Positions 48,245 through 61,219 of a DNA stretch of 64,000 nt are shown one piece after another. The position numbers were made by a program, and so were the translations under genes. The stretch comes from Sisyra terminalis. Taxonomy: Eukaryota > Arthropoda > Insecta > Neuroptera > Sisyridae. The notes beneath the pieces are model-generated. The model saw only the letters and a list, made by a program, of their open reading frames with translations. It ran no database searches and had not been told where the DNA came from. The DNA is taken from positions 15,624,001 to 15,688,000 of the forward strand of contig OY292279.1 of NCBI GenBank assembly GCA_958496175.1, written 5' to 3'. Every line of letters starts with the position of its first letter. Within the stretch, counting starts at the first letter, position 1.

Positions 48245-51200
48245 TTTAGTTGCGAATGCAACGGGTAATTACTAGTGTATTATAAAATATCAAAATTTAC
48301 GCATTAAACGATGTATTTATAGCTTTTTATTAAAAGTATATTTCTATAATTTTACAACTGTTTTATGAACATTGAAAAAATATTTTTAAACAATAGAAAT
48401 TTTATTAATAAATTCTTTGTTAGTAACAAAGGATATACAAATTGGTTTTATATTTTATCTCTTAATTTTAATTCCACCCAAATCCCATTTTCGAGTGTAA
48501 CTTGTAATGGAGACTTCATATATTTTATTGGTATTTGAGTTTTTAAAAACAAACGCAGACATTAAAATTCGATAGTAATGGTATAAGTGCAACTTTCATT
48601 TGCATTAATGCAAATCGGGAACCTGAAAATAAAATAGTTATGATTATAACAGATTTCTTATTAAAATACTTTTACAAACATAAAGTTCCTTAGCCTATTT
48701 AAATGAAGTATTTTTCTTTTAATGATTTACTCTGGAACTGTTGTGAAACTAAATTGAATTCTCTTTTTGAAGTATGTATTAGAATGTTTTATACCTTAAG
48801 GCATTATTTTGCTTTGCTATCTCAATTATCCTTGCTATTTAGGATTAAATTTTATTCCTGTCTAAAATTAAAAATATGAATTCTAGATCCACTAACTGTT
48901 ATTCTTTTAATATAAATTGATAAATGGTATTCTATACTAAATTTTGCTTTATAGCGAAAGCCGTTTAAAAAAAATAAAGATTGCTAAGGGATAATAAGGA
49001 GACAGGATTAATAAAATTATTTTAATCTATGTAAGTTTAAATTAAATGTGATTTGAAACTCTATTTTTTTAAGATTCAAAGTTTCAAACTTAAAAGCAAA
49101 TGTTAAAGAAGACAAAAGAAAATAGAAATAATTACCAATGCAATTTCTTGGTCCACTTCCGAAGGGAAAGTATGTGAAGTCCTGAATCTTATGACGGTTT
49201 TCTTTGCTAAAACGTTCCGGGTCAAACTGGCAAGGATTGGGATAGTACCTGGAATCCATATGGATTCCCACCGTTGGAATTGTGACTGACATTCCCTTTT
49301 CAATTAGTAGTTCCTTATTTTTTGCTTTAAGAAGATAATCTTTTGTACACACACGATCATTTATTGCACCTGGCGTGTGCATTCGTAAAGTCTCTAGAAA
49401 ATATTAAATTCCAATTAAATTTAACTTTTGATATTTTTTTGTTTCCCATTGTACCAGAAATAACCATATCTAAATATTTCATGCTCATAACTCCTTCGTA
49501 GGTAATTTTTCCATTTGAATTTTCTAGAGTTTCATCAATTTCTTCTTGAAGCCGAGCTTGGCAATCCGTATTGATTGCTAATTGATAGAAAGCGAATGCC
49601 AAAGAAGTGGAAGTAGATTCATATCCACCCAATAAGAAAATTAGTACTTGTGCCAAAATATCTTGATCTGTTAATTCTAAAACAAAAAGAATGTTAAAGA
49701 ATATAAAGAAACTTTTTTTTTCTATTTAGTACCAAACTGGGATAAATTTTTTTTTCAAATAAACTGTTGTATCTTTTGAAACTCTTTTTCGTCGTCAATG
49801 TTTTCTTCATGTTGTATATCTCCATTTCGTATTTGCATCATTAATTGTATCATATCGGGTCGATAAATTTGCGTCTCTTCACGTATTTTAATCGTTTCAT
49901 ACATAAATGATTGAAAATATTTGTATACGCGTTTCGGAACTAATCCAAAGTTTAGTTTCTTCAAATGAAGAAAATAATTATTTATTGATCACTTATAAAT
50001 CAAATAACTAAGATAACTTTTATAACACACCTTACATATTTTTGTAAAGAGCAAAGTAGTCACAGCCCTATAGAAACTGAAATTGACTAAGTCCTTGGTC
50101 ATTTTGTAGAACTCAGTTTTCGGGTCCCTAACTGAATCACATTTGATTCCGAAAGCACAAGATGCAATCGTATCGCCTGATAGTCGACCACAAACATCTT
50201 TCATTTCTATTATTTCTGAATTTCCATGCTTCATTTTTCCCAAATAAAAGTTTGTTAGATTTTCACTACATTCAACGACTAAATCGAACATTATTCTCAT
50301 TTTCCTTCCCGTAAATAATGGACTTAAAATTGATCGAAAATTTCTCCCTGGTATGCCTTAAATATAAAAAAAATACATCGTTATATTAATTGATTGATAA
50401 ATTTTACGATCGCATTGAAAATTATTTAATTAAGAATGAAAACTGCAAATTTGATTTGAGAAAAGTAGTGTCAATTTATGATAATTTTCCATTGAAGGAT
50501 TTGTGTAGCAAGGTTATTTTTCACATTCTTTTTCAAGGACCCCTAGAACAGTTTTACCCAATTCTATATCTACGCGCACTTTAGTGTCCCCAAATTTTTT
50601 TCATGTGCGCTAATTCAGGCTACTTGGATATTGTTATTGAAGCTCTTTCTAAATTTTTAAGTGTTTGATAACAAATTCCACCCTAAAGTTGATTTTGATT
50701 AACTAAATATTGTCACTGTTCGACTGACATCCTAGAATGTGTTCCTCAGATCAAAATATACGTCTACTAAACCCAATTTTCGGACAATTCCCCAGGAGCG
50801 AAGTGATAGTGGGGACAACTGAATCAATTGCAGCCCAAATAGTGTTCGAAATTTTCTTAGGTTTTAATAAAAAATTACAGATCATGCTATGTATAGTATG
50901 GTCAAAATCTTACGGCCAAATTGTATAAAGTAATAGACGAAAAATAATATGATCCAATACTACATGATGACCACTAAGGAGGAATGCTTGGAAATTTAAA
51001 TACGTACCTGGACAATACGTCAATTATATATTTCTTTGATTTTTTTTTCAAATTTATGTTTATAGCTTATTTTTGTAAATTATATTTTATAAATAAGATT
51101 ACAATATATTTTACACATTGTATAAACCAGTGGTGGCCAAACCATAGCACATGTGTCCAACGTGGTACCATTAAGCGATCACAAACGATGCATTGCATAC

Positions 51201-51551
51201 TTCTGGCCATTTTCTTTAATATAGACGCCATAGCTGAATCCATATTTTTATTTTTTGGCTTTTCCTCAACAGCCATTACCCTCTCGTACATATTATTAGT
51301 ATTTCTGACTATTGTAGATTAATACTCAAAAAATTTTTCATAGTTTTATCGAAAAAATCTGTAGTGCTTAGGATTTGATAACATTACAATCTGACAAAAT
51401 AGAAAACACTTAATGTTCTTTTTTTTTATTCAAAAACAATTATGGAAGAGGACGCTGTTTTCAAGTGCAATATTTTTTACTAGATAACATTTATTATATT
51501 TCACCTAGATAGTTATTAAAGATAAATAAAGACAGGAAATATTTAATTTTT
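48245..51551 (-). repeat. Right arm of inverted duplication carrying P450 pseudogene D
   Basis: Reverse-complement relative of 40868-44345. Compared with the left arm it lacks about 0.9 kb (left-arm equivalent roughly 41085-41965), which held P450 exons 1-2 and part of the hAT insertion. The junction falls in T-rich sequence near 51330-51345. Confidence 0.8.
48448..50356 (-). pseudogene. CYP9 cytochrome P450 pseudogene (locus D), exons 3-7 only
   Basis: Exons (minus): 50356-50031, 49958-49733, 49676-49455, 49393-49136, 48622-48448. Exons 1-2, with the membrane anchor and start, are deleted. The C-helix reads G-R-N-F-R where B has W-R-N-L-R: TGG has become GGG, removing a Trp that normally binds a haem propionate. 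Exon 4 has a net 6-nt loss with shifted frame and a TGA. Exon 7 has an insertion that makes TGTTTTTAA, a stop. The I-helix reads G-G-Y-E-S-T. ExxR (ETLR) and [10 protein letters not shown] survive. It is dead, but its exons are still very close to those of B. Confidence 0.92.
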
Positions 51552-53430
51552 ATCATATAAGTGCAAGTCATTATAATTAGTAATGTTAACAATTGTAACG
51601 ACAACACGCTCCTTTAGGACAACCTCGACCTTTGGAGGCGTATATAATTGACTCTAGGATATTTAAAAGTGATCAATTGAATAAGTTGACCATATTGCTT
51701 CTTTAATTTTGTTTATAACCACCATACAAAATTGAGTAGTCTCAAATCAAGACAAAACTATATGTTTATTAATAAATAGGATGTAAGAAATCATTGATAT
51801 TATGAAAAAAATATTTTCAATTGAGCTTAGTGGAATACTTATTCTTGAAGTATACATTTTTTTTATTGGTCCATAAGTTATTATAATATTATTGTGGTTC
51901 GGATCAAATTTAATTTTTTTCAATTAATTTCGTAGTTTTAATTGGTCTTGATTGTTTATAAAATGTAAATTCACTCGCATATCTTATTTATGGAGGAATG
52001 AAAAAAGGCGTCTCGGTTTTCTATTTGAAATTTCTGATCCTTTGATATTTTCTATTTTTTTACGAGTTAACAAGTTACCCTTACCAACAAATATCTGAAG
52101 TGCTTAAGTGCTATACCTAAATTAACTTTTTATACAGATAAATGGCAAATATATCTTTTTCTTTTATCTTTTGCAATAATAATAACTTATTTAATGCTCA
52201 GAAGACCTAAGAATTATCCCCTTTCCCTATATTTACTAAAAATATGGAAAAAACCGTTATTAAGATTTCCAAAGTACAAACCCTTTGAATTTCGAATCAT
52301 TCTTTATCCAAGGAGATTTAAGGAAGTTTTATTAAATATAAGTTAAACAGAATTTACGCCAATGTAGATTATAAATAACTTATCTTGTTTCTGCTTATCT
52401 ATTTGAAATAACTATATATATTGTGTATAAAAAATCATTTGTTCATATCATTAATTAAATTAAGAAATACAAAGCCCTTGAATACTTCTTTATATTTAAT
52501 TTTGCACACGTTACTTTTGTTGGTAAGCTAGTGGAATCGGGGGATGTTATCCTGCCCAATTGTTGGCTTTTCGTTTGGCTAAAAACTATTAATACCTACA
52601 ATATTATCACAACTACTACAAATTCACAATATGAACTCTAATTAGTGAGTTACACAATCTTACGAATTCCAAGTTTATCAATTAAGCATTATACAAAATA
52701 TTTTGTCAATTGTTAAGATACCTGAATAAGATTTATACAATTCACTAACAGTAAAATATAATCCTTGAAAGGCGTAAGTCATAGTTTGAAATGAAATACA
52801 AATATAACAAATTCATCATTTATTATTTTGAAACTTCATCCATACATCTGAAGAACCAATAATCGAATTTGCATTTTTCGATAATTCGTTATTTACTATA
52901 CTTTCAATGTTAATATAATTCATTTCCACATTTGAATGATTTTTTTAAATTCATTGATTGTTGAATTAACAGAATTCTTTGAAAAAAACCGTTCTTCTAT
53001 TATGCGATTTTGATTAGTTCTTTTAATTCGATTTTTACATTCTAAATAACTCATTTTTATATTCACATTATTCATAGTGTTAAGAATTTAATGTATCCAA
53101 AGTATAATAGTGAACTTAATATTTTTTAATTATAAATCCTAAAAATTGCACTTTAATTTTATTTATATGTACTGAAGTATGTATATTGTAAATAACTAGT
53201 AATAATGTTTCGTTTTAACGGTCTTTCGATTATTAAATTTGAATTTTCGACTGTTAATAAGATAAAATTTACTACTTTTTCACCTGAAGAGTTCAATTGT
53301 GAATCTAAATCATCCAGAGTCCAACTCAAATACACTCAGAAAGTTTCAGTAGAATAGGTTCTGTAATTTACGAAGAGCTCAGTAACAAGCACACGTACAG
53401 GGGAATTACATCGAATTGTGAATGCAATAT
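51552..53430. other. Intergenic, no feature recognised
   Basis: AT-rich sequence beyond the duplication. No exon or terminal repeat supported. Confidence 0.35.
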
Positions 53431-53439
53431 ATTATTTTC

Positions 53440-53640
53440 TATTTTCCAGAAAGCTCGGCAATTAAGTTATTGTTAATTTTATCGACGTCTTTATTGAACG
53501 GTGCGATTAATTGCAATATTCTATATTTCAAAATAATTTTCTTTTCCATGCAACTATCTTATACTTCATTAATATTATTATTGCTTGAAATTTTATTTTG
53601 TAGCGATTCAATTTCTTCCATTGTATTGAAGGCCAGTTAA
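53440..53640 (-). mobile_element. Possible Helitron helicase remnant
   Basis: The minus strand reads I-L-Q-L-I-A-P-F-N-K-D-V-D-K-I-N-N-N-L-I-A-E-L-S-G-K, close to the ILAPxNKDVDxIN...I motif of Helitron helicases. Only this short block is recognisable, with stops on both sides. Confidence 0.4.
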
Positions 53641-53649
53641 CCATTACCT

Positions 53650-54900
53650 AGTTTAAAGAAATAATCAGTGAATTGTTGTTCTATATCAAAACGCATATTT
53701 TATGTAATTTCCCTTCAAAATATCAATGTTTTTTTTTTTTTGATTTTGCAACTTTATAAGAAATTGTTTATTTTAAAAATGTTTGATGTAAAAATGGTAA
53801 AACAATAGAAACTAATTGTTATATTAGTCAATATTCCTACCGGCATATAGTTAAAATTTACTTAAACAGATGGCGTAACATTTTTTTCCTATTGTTCCGC
53901 TTTTCGTGGAAATTTGCGTATATCCATAAAAACCAACTTTTAAAAAACAAAAATCTATTACATTAAAATTTTCATCAAAAAGTTTAGAGCTGTTTTCAGA
54001 AACCAAAACACATACCTAATTCAGGAATAGCTCGTTTAGTATTTAAAATATCACTACTCTATAATTCTAAAATACATTCCTTTAAAATTTAAAATTTTTT
54101 TTTACCTTCTGTTAATGTAACACTAAGTTATAAAACGTTTTCAATTTTTCGTAGAAAATAGAAAAATATGAGTCATTTATTGATTTCTATTCAAACTTGT
54201 TTGAAATATTCCTACATTATGGGGTAGTTATTATTGTAAGTAGATGGGTATATATCACGGCTCAAATTTTAATTTACAATTTCATTTCAATAAGTGGGTA
54301 AATAAAGTTCAAAAAGTGGTTAAGACTTTAGGAGTTCCAAAACAATGGTTAATAAGCCCTTAAAATTTCCTGTTTCCTACTATAAATTATTAACTTCAGG
54401 AACTACATATTTTTATAATCGATTGGCTTTTTTTATAAAATTGTTTTACCGTCATGATCACAGTTAAAATATTAACTTAGAAAAATTTGTGAATATTTTA
54501 ATAGTCTTTAACTTTGTATACAGCTATATATTATTTTTGAAATCTTTTATTTAATTATGCGTATGCTAATGTGCGTATATGTAGTTTTATAATCATAAGT
54601 ACTTCCCTTTGAGATGAAGTGGTATATAAAATATCTTGCTTTTCTTTATTATTACCAAGATTATTTTTTACTGGATATCTTATACATAAAAGACCCGAGT
54701 CTATATTTAATAATATACCTTATAAGAACAAAAATATATAAGTAGGTAATGGTATTGTTATTTTCAATTTTGCACATTAACATTTTTTGAGATAATTTTT
54801 ATAAAAATGTACTTATCTATTATCTGGTTAGGATATAAAAATATGGCATCAAGCTTTCATAAGTTTTTCAACAATATATTGTACACTAATTTTTAGTGAC
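53650..54900. other. Intergenic, no feature recognised
   Basis: AT-rich spacer downstream of locus E; a minus-strand AATAAA at 54909-54904 may serve as its polyadenylation signal. Confidence 0.35.
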
Positions 54901-55023
54901 ATATTTATTAGTATTCTCAAATATTATTATTAAGCACGTAAATTATTACTTCGTCAGTATGAAATTCGTTACAATGTTTATAAAGCGCATATATTGATGC
55001 AAAGACAATTTGAAAAAGTAAAA

Positions 55024-58000
55024 TTAATTCCTTAGTTTCAATTCCAACCAAACTCCTTTTTCGGCTACAACTTGTGTCGGACTTTTGGCAAATTTCAGTG
55101 GGATTTGTGTTTTTGAACAAACGCAAAAATTGAATTTTGACAGTAGGAAGAATAAAGCTATTTTAATTTCCATTAAAGCGAATCGGGACCCTGAAAAAAT
55201 TTAAATGTATGATTGGAATTTCACGAATTAAAACTATATAAAAAATACCAATGCAATTTCGTGGTCCAGCGCCAAAAGGAAGATAAGTATAGTCATTAAT
55301 ATTATGTTTATTTTCATCATTGAATCGTTCAGGATCAAACTTTTCTGGATTTGGATAATACTTTGGGTCGTAATGAATACCAAATACAGGCACCATAACA
55401 ATCATTCCACTTTCGATGTTAAGTTTTTGGTTATTTGCCTCTACGATATATTCTTTTTGGGTTGTACAAAGTCTTTCAATCATTGCTGAGATTGGATATT
55501 TTCGAAGAATTTCTAGAGTATAATTAAAAAAGTAAAATTATTGAATACAGTCATTTTGCGTTAAAATTACCTGATACGACCATATCAAGATATTTCATCC
55601 CCCGTAACTTTTCATAGGTAAGTTTTGCCCCATTTTGCAAAACCCTATCAATTTCGTCTTGCACACGATTCTGAATTTCCGGATTGAGAGCCAATTCATA
55701 AACGGTAAATGACAATATGGTAGAAGGTCCATCATATCCAGCCAAAAGAAAAATTAAGATTTGCGCAAGAATTCCATCCTCAGTTATTTCTTTAAAAAAA
55801 TTAATTATTATAATTCCAATATAAAAATATCAATAAAAAATCATACCAACTCTGGGTAACACTTTTTTAAAATATTCCGTTGTATCATTAGCAGTTGAAA
55901 ATTCATCTTTATCATCAAAATTTTCCAATTTTTCTTCATTTTTCAAATCAATTTCCCCTTTTCGTACTTGCATCATCAATTGTAACATATCCGGACGGTA
56001 TATCTGTTTCTCCTCGCGAATCCTCATAGTATCTTTCACGAAATTTTGATAATATTTGATAATATATTTAGGGAAAACCCCAAATTGGAAAATCTTACAA
56101 GATAGTTTAGCTATTTTAAATTATTTTACTCAATTTTTTAAAACAAACCTCACAAATTTTGGTACAGAACAAAACCATCGCCATTCGAAAAGGGCTAAAA
56201 ACAGTTTTCTTTTCCATTTGATAAAATTCATTATTGGGATTGACCGAAGAGTTGCATTTAATTCCAAAGGCACAGGAGGCAATTACGTCTCCTGTTAAGC
56301 GACCAAACATTTCCTTCATTTCATAAATCATGGGTTTTCCAGACTGGGCTTTTTTTACTTGCAAATCAATTAGATCTTGGCTGCATTCCACAACTAAATC
56401 AAACATAATTCGCATTTTTCTGCCAGTAAATAAGGGGCTTAGCAAAGACCGCATATCCTTCCATGCTTGACCTGAAAAGTTTAAAATGGAAAATAGTATT
56501 ATGGAAGTCTGTACATATTCATTTGTATAGAAGTAAAAATAAATAAATTGATTAAGTTGCTTAAGCAATAATTTTTTAAGGCAGAAATTATGATCAACTT
56601 CATATAAGAAGCACAAAGGAGGAAAATCAAAATTCATACAAAAGTACATTGTGGCATTGGCACTATAATTGGCGTTATGAATTTTCCAAATTTCGGCAAA
56701 CAAATCAATTCAATAATGTTTAAATTAAAAGTAAGGAGGAAACCAATTTTCAAAGTTTTACAGAAGATAATTACAGCAATGGTAATAATTAGGATAATGA
56801 AAACTCCTCCATTCCAACGATTATCAATTTACCTAGAAATATATATCAGGAAAAAGGATATGAAGAAAAAATTAATAAGAACTTTTATTTATGATAAAAT
56901 TTGTGACTATTTTTAAAAGTTTTTAGAGTTTTTGCGTTTTTCTAACCCTAAACCGATTAGCCAACAGAAATTCGTTCGTAGACGTTGAAGAGATAGTTTG
57001 GTGGTAATTTCAATTACATAAAATTAATAATTTTATTCATCGGTATAGTGAAATGTAAAAATTGTTCAATAATAAAGCAATAAGAAAAACTAAAGAAACA
57101 TTATCAGAATCTTACACCCAACCAAAAAATTGGAAAAAAAAGGCTTTTATGAAATAATTTTTTCCCTTTATAAGCATATTCAGAAAATTTTCCAAAATAT
57201 CGAAAATGAAGACATCAATAAATATGCTTTTTACCTATGAAATTTCATTACTTGTGAAAATCAAATATTCCCTCAGTAAACTGTTCAATACAAATTAGTG
57301 AAATAACACATTAAGACACTTTTGATAATAATCAATACAACATTAAACACGCTTTTAACCCAAACATTTGAAAATTTACTTTTCCCACTGAGAATTTTTG
57401 AATACAAATATGTGAAATAATACACAAAAAGTTTTTGTGGATTCGGTAGTATATAAAATAGTTTTCATTTTTGTTAGTTTGGAAAAGTTGACTTAATCGA
57501 AAAGTTTGGGAAATATGTTCTGTATCCTAAAAACACATACCATAAGGTGTTAATGTGTTCACATAATGTGTTCACTTATTTGTATTGAAAAATTAATTAA
57601 CTGTGGGAAAAGTTGATTTTTACAATCTATGAAAATATATGGGTGAAAAGCATATTTTTGGATGTCCCTAATTTTGTTATTTCGGAAATTTTTCTTAAAG
57701 TTCATATAAAGGAAAAAAATTATTTCAAAAAAGCATTTTTTTTCTCCAATTTTTCCTTATTGCCTTATCATTGCACAATATTTTTTTTAAATTTTACTGC
57801 ATTTTTGATTTTATATGTCGCTCAGAACAGAAATTTCTTTACATTTCACTATATCGATGACTAAATAATTAATTTTATGTAATTAAAATTACAACAAAAC
57901 TATTTTGTCACCAATGAAACGGTTTCTTTTACGAACATGTACAAACGAGTTTCCATCGATAATTTCGGAAAATTCAAACTTAAAAATTCTGTTGTATAAT

Positions 58001-59603
58001 CAGCATAGGGTTAGAAGATCATAGAAACTCTAAACATCATTAAAAATAGTAACAAATTTCATCATAAATAATAGTTCTTACTAATGTTTACTAACATAAC
58101 CTCTTTTTTGATATATAACAGTGGAGTTTACATTGCCGTAATTATCACCATTGTTGTAATTATCTTCCGTAAAACTTTAAAAATTGATTTCCTCCTTATT
58201 TTAGATTGTAGCATTGTTGGATTGATTTGTTTAACAAAATTTGGTATACTTTGATATTTCAATTTCGTAAAAAAATTATTTTGTGTTTAATTTTAATATT
58301 ATGAGTCAAACAAGGTTACTGAACTTTACATGAATTCAACATAAAGAAGTTATTTGATTATATTGTTAAAATTTTGAAAAAAATAATGCATTTTTTGCTT
58401 TATTATTATAATTGATCGTCGTGCGATATTTACTTCCAAAAGTGAAAACCTGTTGTTTTTAGGTATGGCCAATATTTAAGTTGTAATTTTTTGAAATTTA
58501 GTGCGCTTCACTCATAAAATGACTGTCAGGCCAATCACCCATGGAGCAGAAACGCCAGACTCCATAATATTATTACTAATGATGTGGGCACTAAAAATAA
58601 AAAGCCTTAAAATAATAACAAAAAGTCCATACTAAAAAAGAACGAAAAGATAAATGGACAAAGCCAAAAAAAGGATGTAACATTGGTACGAAAAAGACAA
58701 AAGCATATAAAATCGCAAAAAAATTATATACCCCGAAAAGCGAAAGACTTTTAACTAAGCCACAAAAAATCCAAAATTCGCCCCGCAAATGATCAAAGAA
58801 ATATGGCACCTTGCCACCACAAAAAGAAAAAAAGAAATTATAATTGACATTTCTGCGAAAATCAGATAATTCTTTCCCTGTAAAAAAGAAGAAGAAAAAA
58901 GCAAGCATATAGAATATGTTTTTCGACAGGTAGCAAATTTAGACCAATGTTTATTGTCTATGTTAATGCTAGTCAGACAAAGTAGCAGATATTATCGACT
59001 TTAATATTCCTACACATATATAGTTACCTTTTCGAAATAATAAACTTTGAGCAAAAACCGGATCCAGTTTTTCGTTTATGAACAACAGAGAATGATCCAG
59101 GAAATGATCGAAATCCTTAACGAAAATTTCACGAATCAGATTTGGGTCTTTTATTATAAGAGTTGGTTTATTAAAAAATAAAGTTCCATAATAACTAAAA
59201 ATAATGATTCATTTATGAAAAAAATAGTTAATAATTTAAATCAAATATTCATTGATTCTAATATTCTATTTAGATTGACAATTTAAGATACAAATTGATG
59301 TAGTTATAAGATTTTGCTTTCATTACTCAAGGTTATATCATTTGAAAAATAAATTATGAATATTATTTTTTAAGTGATTAAAATTCATTGATATAAGAGT
59401 ACTTACGGTTCACCTTCAAACTTGCGATAATCCTCAACTATCAATTTATTGAGAGAAGTAATGCCAAGGAGTACTTTTTCTCCAAAAATTGGGATTACAT
59501 GCTTATACGGGATATTTCGCTGCTTCCAATAATTATCGAATCTTGACAAATACTTATACACAACAATGGCCAATATCAGAAATAAACCCAAAAATATATA
59601 CAT
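55024..59603 (-). CDS. Cytochrome P450, CYP9 family (locus E), complete, unusual I-helix
   Basis: ER-anchored P450. Exons (minus): 59603-59407, 59194-59028, 56471-56149, 56093-55847, 55789-55571, 55512-55249, 55190-55024, joining in frame to 527 aa. The start is the ATG at 59603; the frame extends upstream only to a GTG, and this ATG gives the same 197-nt first exon as A and B. Motifs: C-helix W-K-D-M-R (about 125-129), ExxR as EILR (385-388), DPERF, haem loop FGAGPRNCIG with Cys471. The I-helix (328-335) is A-G-Y-D-G-P-S-T: the acid is kept, but Gly-Pro replaces the Thr-Thr/Ser that helps protonate bound oxygen. Locus F shares this. Intron 2 is 2.6 kb with a hairpin element. Otherwise intact. 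Confidence 0.93.
56922..58034. repeat. Foldback element in intron 2 of locus E (1.1 kb)
   Basis: Ends TTTAGAGTTTTTGCGTTTTT (left) and, reversed at the right, TTTAGAGTTTCTATGATCTT, both followed by CTAACCC. Arms continue inward: TCATCGGTATAGTGAAATGT near 57037 against ACATTTCACTATATCGATGA near 57841. No coding capacity and no clear target duplication. Confidence 0.7.
58100..59020. other. Remainder of intron 2 of locus E
   Basis: Includes an A-rich purine stretch (58580-58900) whose complement gives a phenylalanine-rich minus frame. This is compositional, not a gene. Confidence 0.4.
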
Positions 59604-59639
59604 TATCGTTGCAATTATAGTGATACGCACTGATTAAAT

Positions 59640-61219
59640 TAAAGGCACAAAGAACACTATTTATCCAGAGCAAATATTGCGTTAAACAAATTAATAACAA
59701 TAATTTTTCAACAATTGATAAGGAAGAATTGAATTGAACGTATTTTATTTCGACACTCGTACAAAACGTTTTTATCCTCTCCACAGAAATTGCAATCTTT
59801 CAATTAAAAAGGTTAGGTTTTTGGTGTGGGAAGTAAATGGAGAAAGGGTAACTGTTTTTTTTACATTTTTTAAAATAAAATGGAAAAAACAAGTCATCCC
59901 AAAAGAAATATAAGTCAATTGTTTGAAGTTCTGCTTCCTTTGGGGATTCATATTTACCGAAACAAATTTTGTTGACTTCCTATTTCTTTTTTTATTTCCA
60001 CTTAATTTGCACAATCTGCCTCTTGGCAAAACAGGAATAATTGCAATCGAGGAGAAATTTTTTATTGAATTAGATACAAGAATATTAGTTTACATAATGG
60101 TGTGCGGTGTCGTTCAATACATTTTTGAGAAATCAATAACTATAACAATGATTACCCTCAACTTTAGTTGTAATTAATAATTAGAGAAACATTTACTTAT
60201 AAAGATATTAATTGCTGCTTTGGTTGACCAAACAACAATTATAAATCTTAATTTTAATAAATGCAAGCCACAAATAATTTCTATAGGTGGAAGTACAAGT
60301 TAAGTACATATAAAAATGAGTCTAAGTTGAGCTGAAAAAATTATAACAGTGGATATGACCATTTGTTTAAATTGAGTTCAATTTTAATTTTCATAAAAAT
60401 TCTTCTACAAATAAATCATTTTTAATTCTAAACCTGACGTTATCTATACGGTTAAATTGTAATTTCATTATTTTCTTCTACCCGTTGGCAATAACGAATA
60501 TAAAGTTTACAATCAATTATATTCAATTTCTCGTTAGGATCAGTTCTAATACTATACCTTTTGTTGGATTAGTAAATATTATTAAACTAATATTTATTGT
60601 AGATAGAAAATAACTGAAATGAAAGTTTCTATCTTTTGTGACCACTTCATACCCTACTGAAGGATTTTCTTTCGGCTCCAAGGGTCCGTTGAGTGGTGCA
60701 ATTATTTGATTGTAAGAACGAAAATGAAACATAGATTTCACTCAAATATTTCAGAGAATTATTTCAGAGAATAAAAAAGAAATCTACATCATTGTCGATT
60801 GGTTGCAAGTTCACAAATTGGTATTAATTTTTTGATAATAATAACCAATGAACAATTCATTGTCATTTAAAAGGAAAAATATTAAGATATGCTTCATAGA
60901 ACGTAAGGGATATAGTACCAAAAAGAAGTAGAAAAATTTCAATGTGGAAATAATCAAAATAATATATAAAAATTATTAATTTCTCTATATGACTGCTGTT
61001 TTACTGTTAGAAGGAGTCTGTTGTATAATGTTATCGTTTAGTAGTGTTTTTAAAATAGATATACAGCTGTAAACTTTGATCTACAGATTATCTCTTAAAA
61101 CACAGTTATGAAAAACTTGAGATATTTTCTATACCTTTGTACGGCACAAATTTTGCAATTGAACAATCAAAATATTTAAAAGATTTGAAAAACGTATCTT
61201 GTTTTGATTAAGTGCTGTA
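59640..61219. other. Intergenic upstream of locus E
   Basis: Minus frames at 59772-60029 and 60523-60741 are open but not recognised, and have no supporting exon context. Confidence 0.35.

Noticed and set aside
48448..50356. Locus D as a functional P450
   Set aside because: Exons 1-2 are absent, exon 4 and exon 7 contain stops, and the C-helix Trp is lost.
58591..58908. 105-aa minus frame as a membrane protein gene
   Set aside because: Phenylalanine-rich because the plus strand is an A-rich purine tract inside an intron of locus E; no homologous family.
59407..59630. Start of locus E at 59630
   Set aside because: That codon is GTG; the ATG at 59603 matches the start and exon length of A and B.
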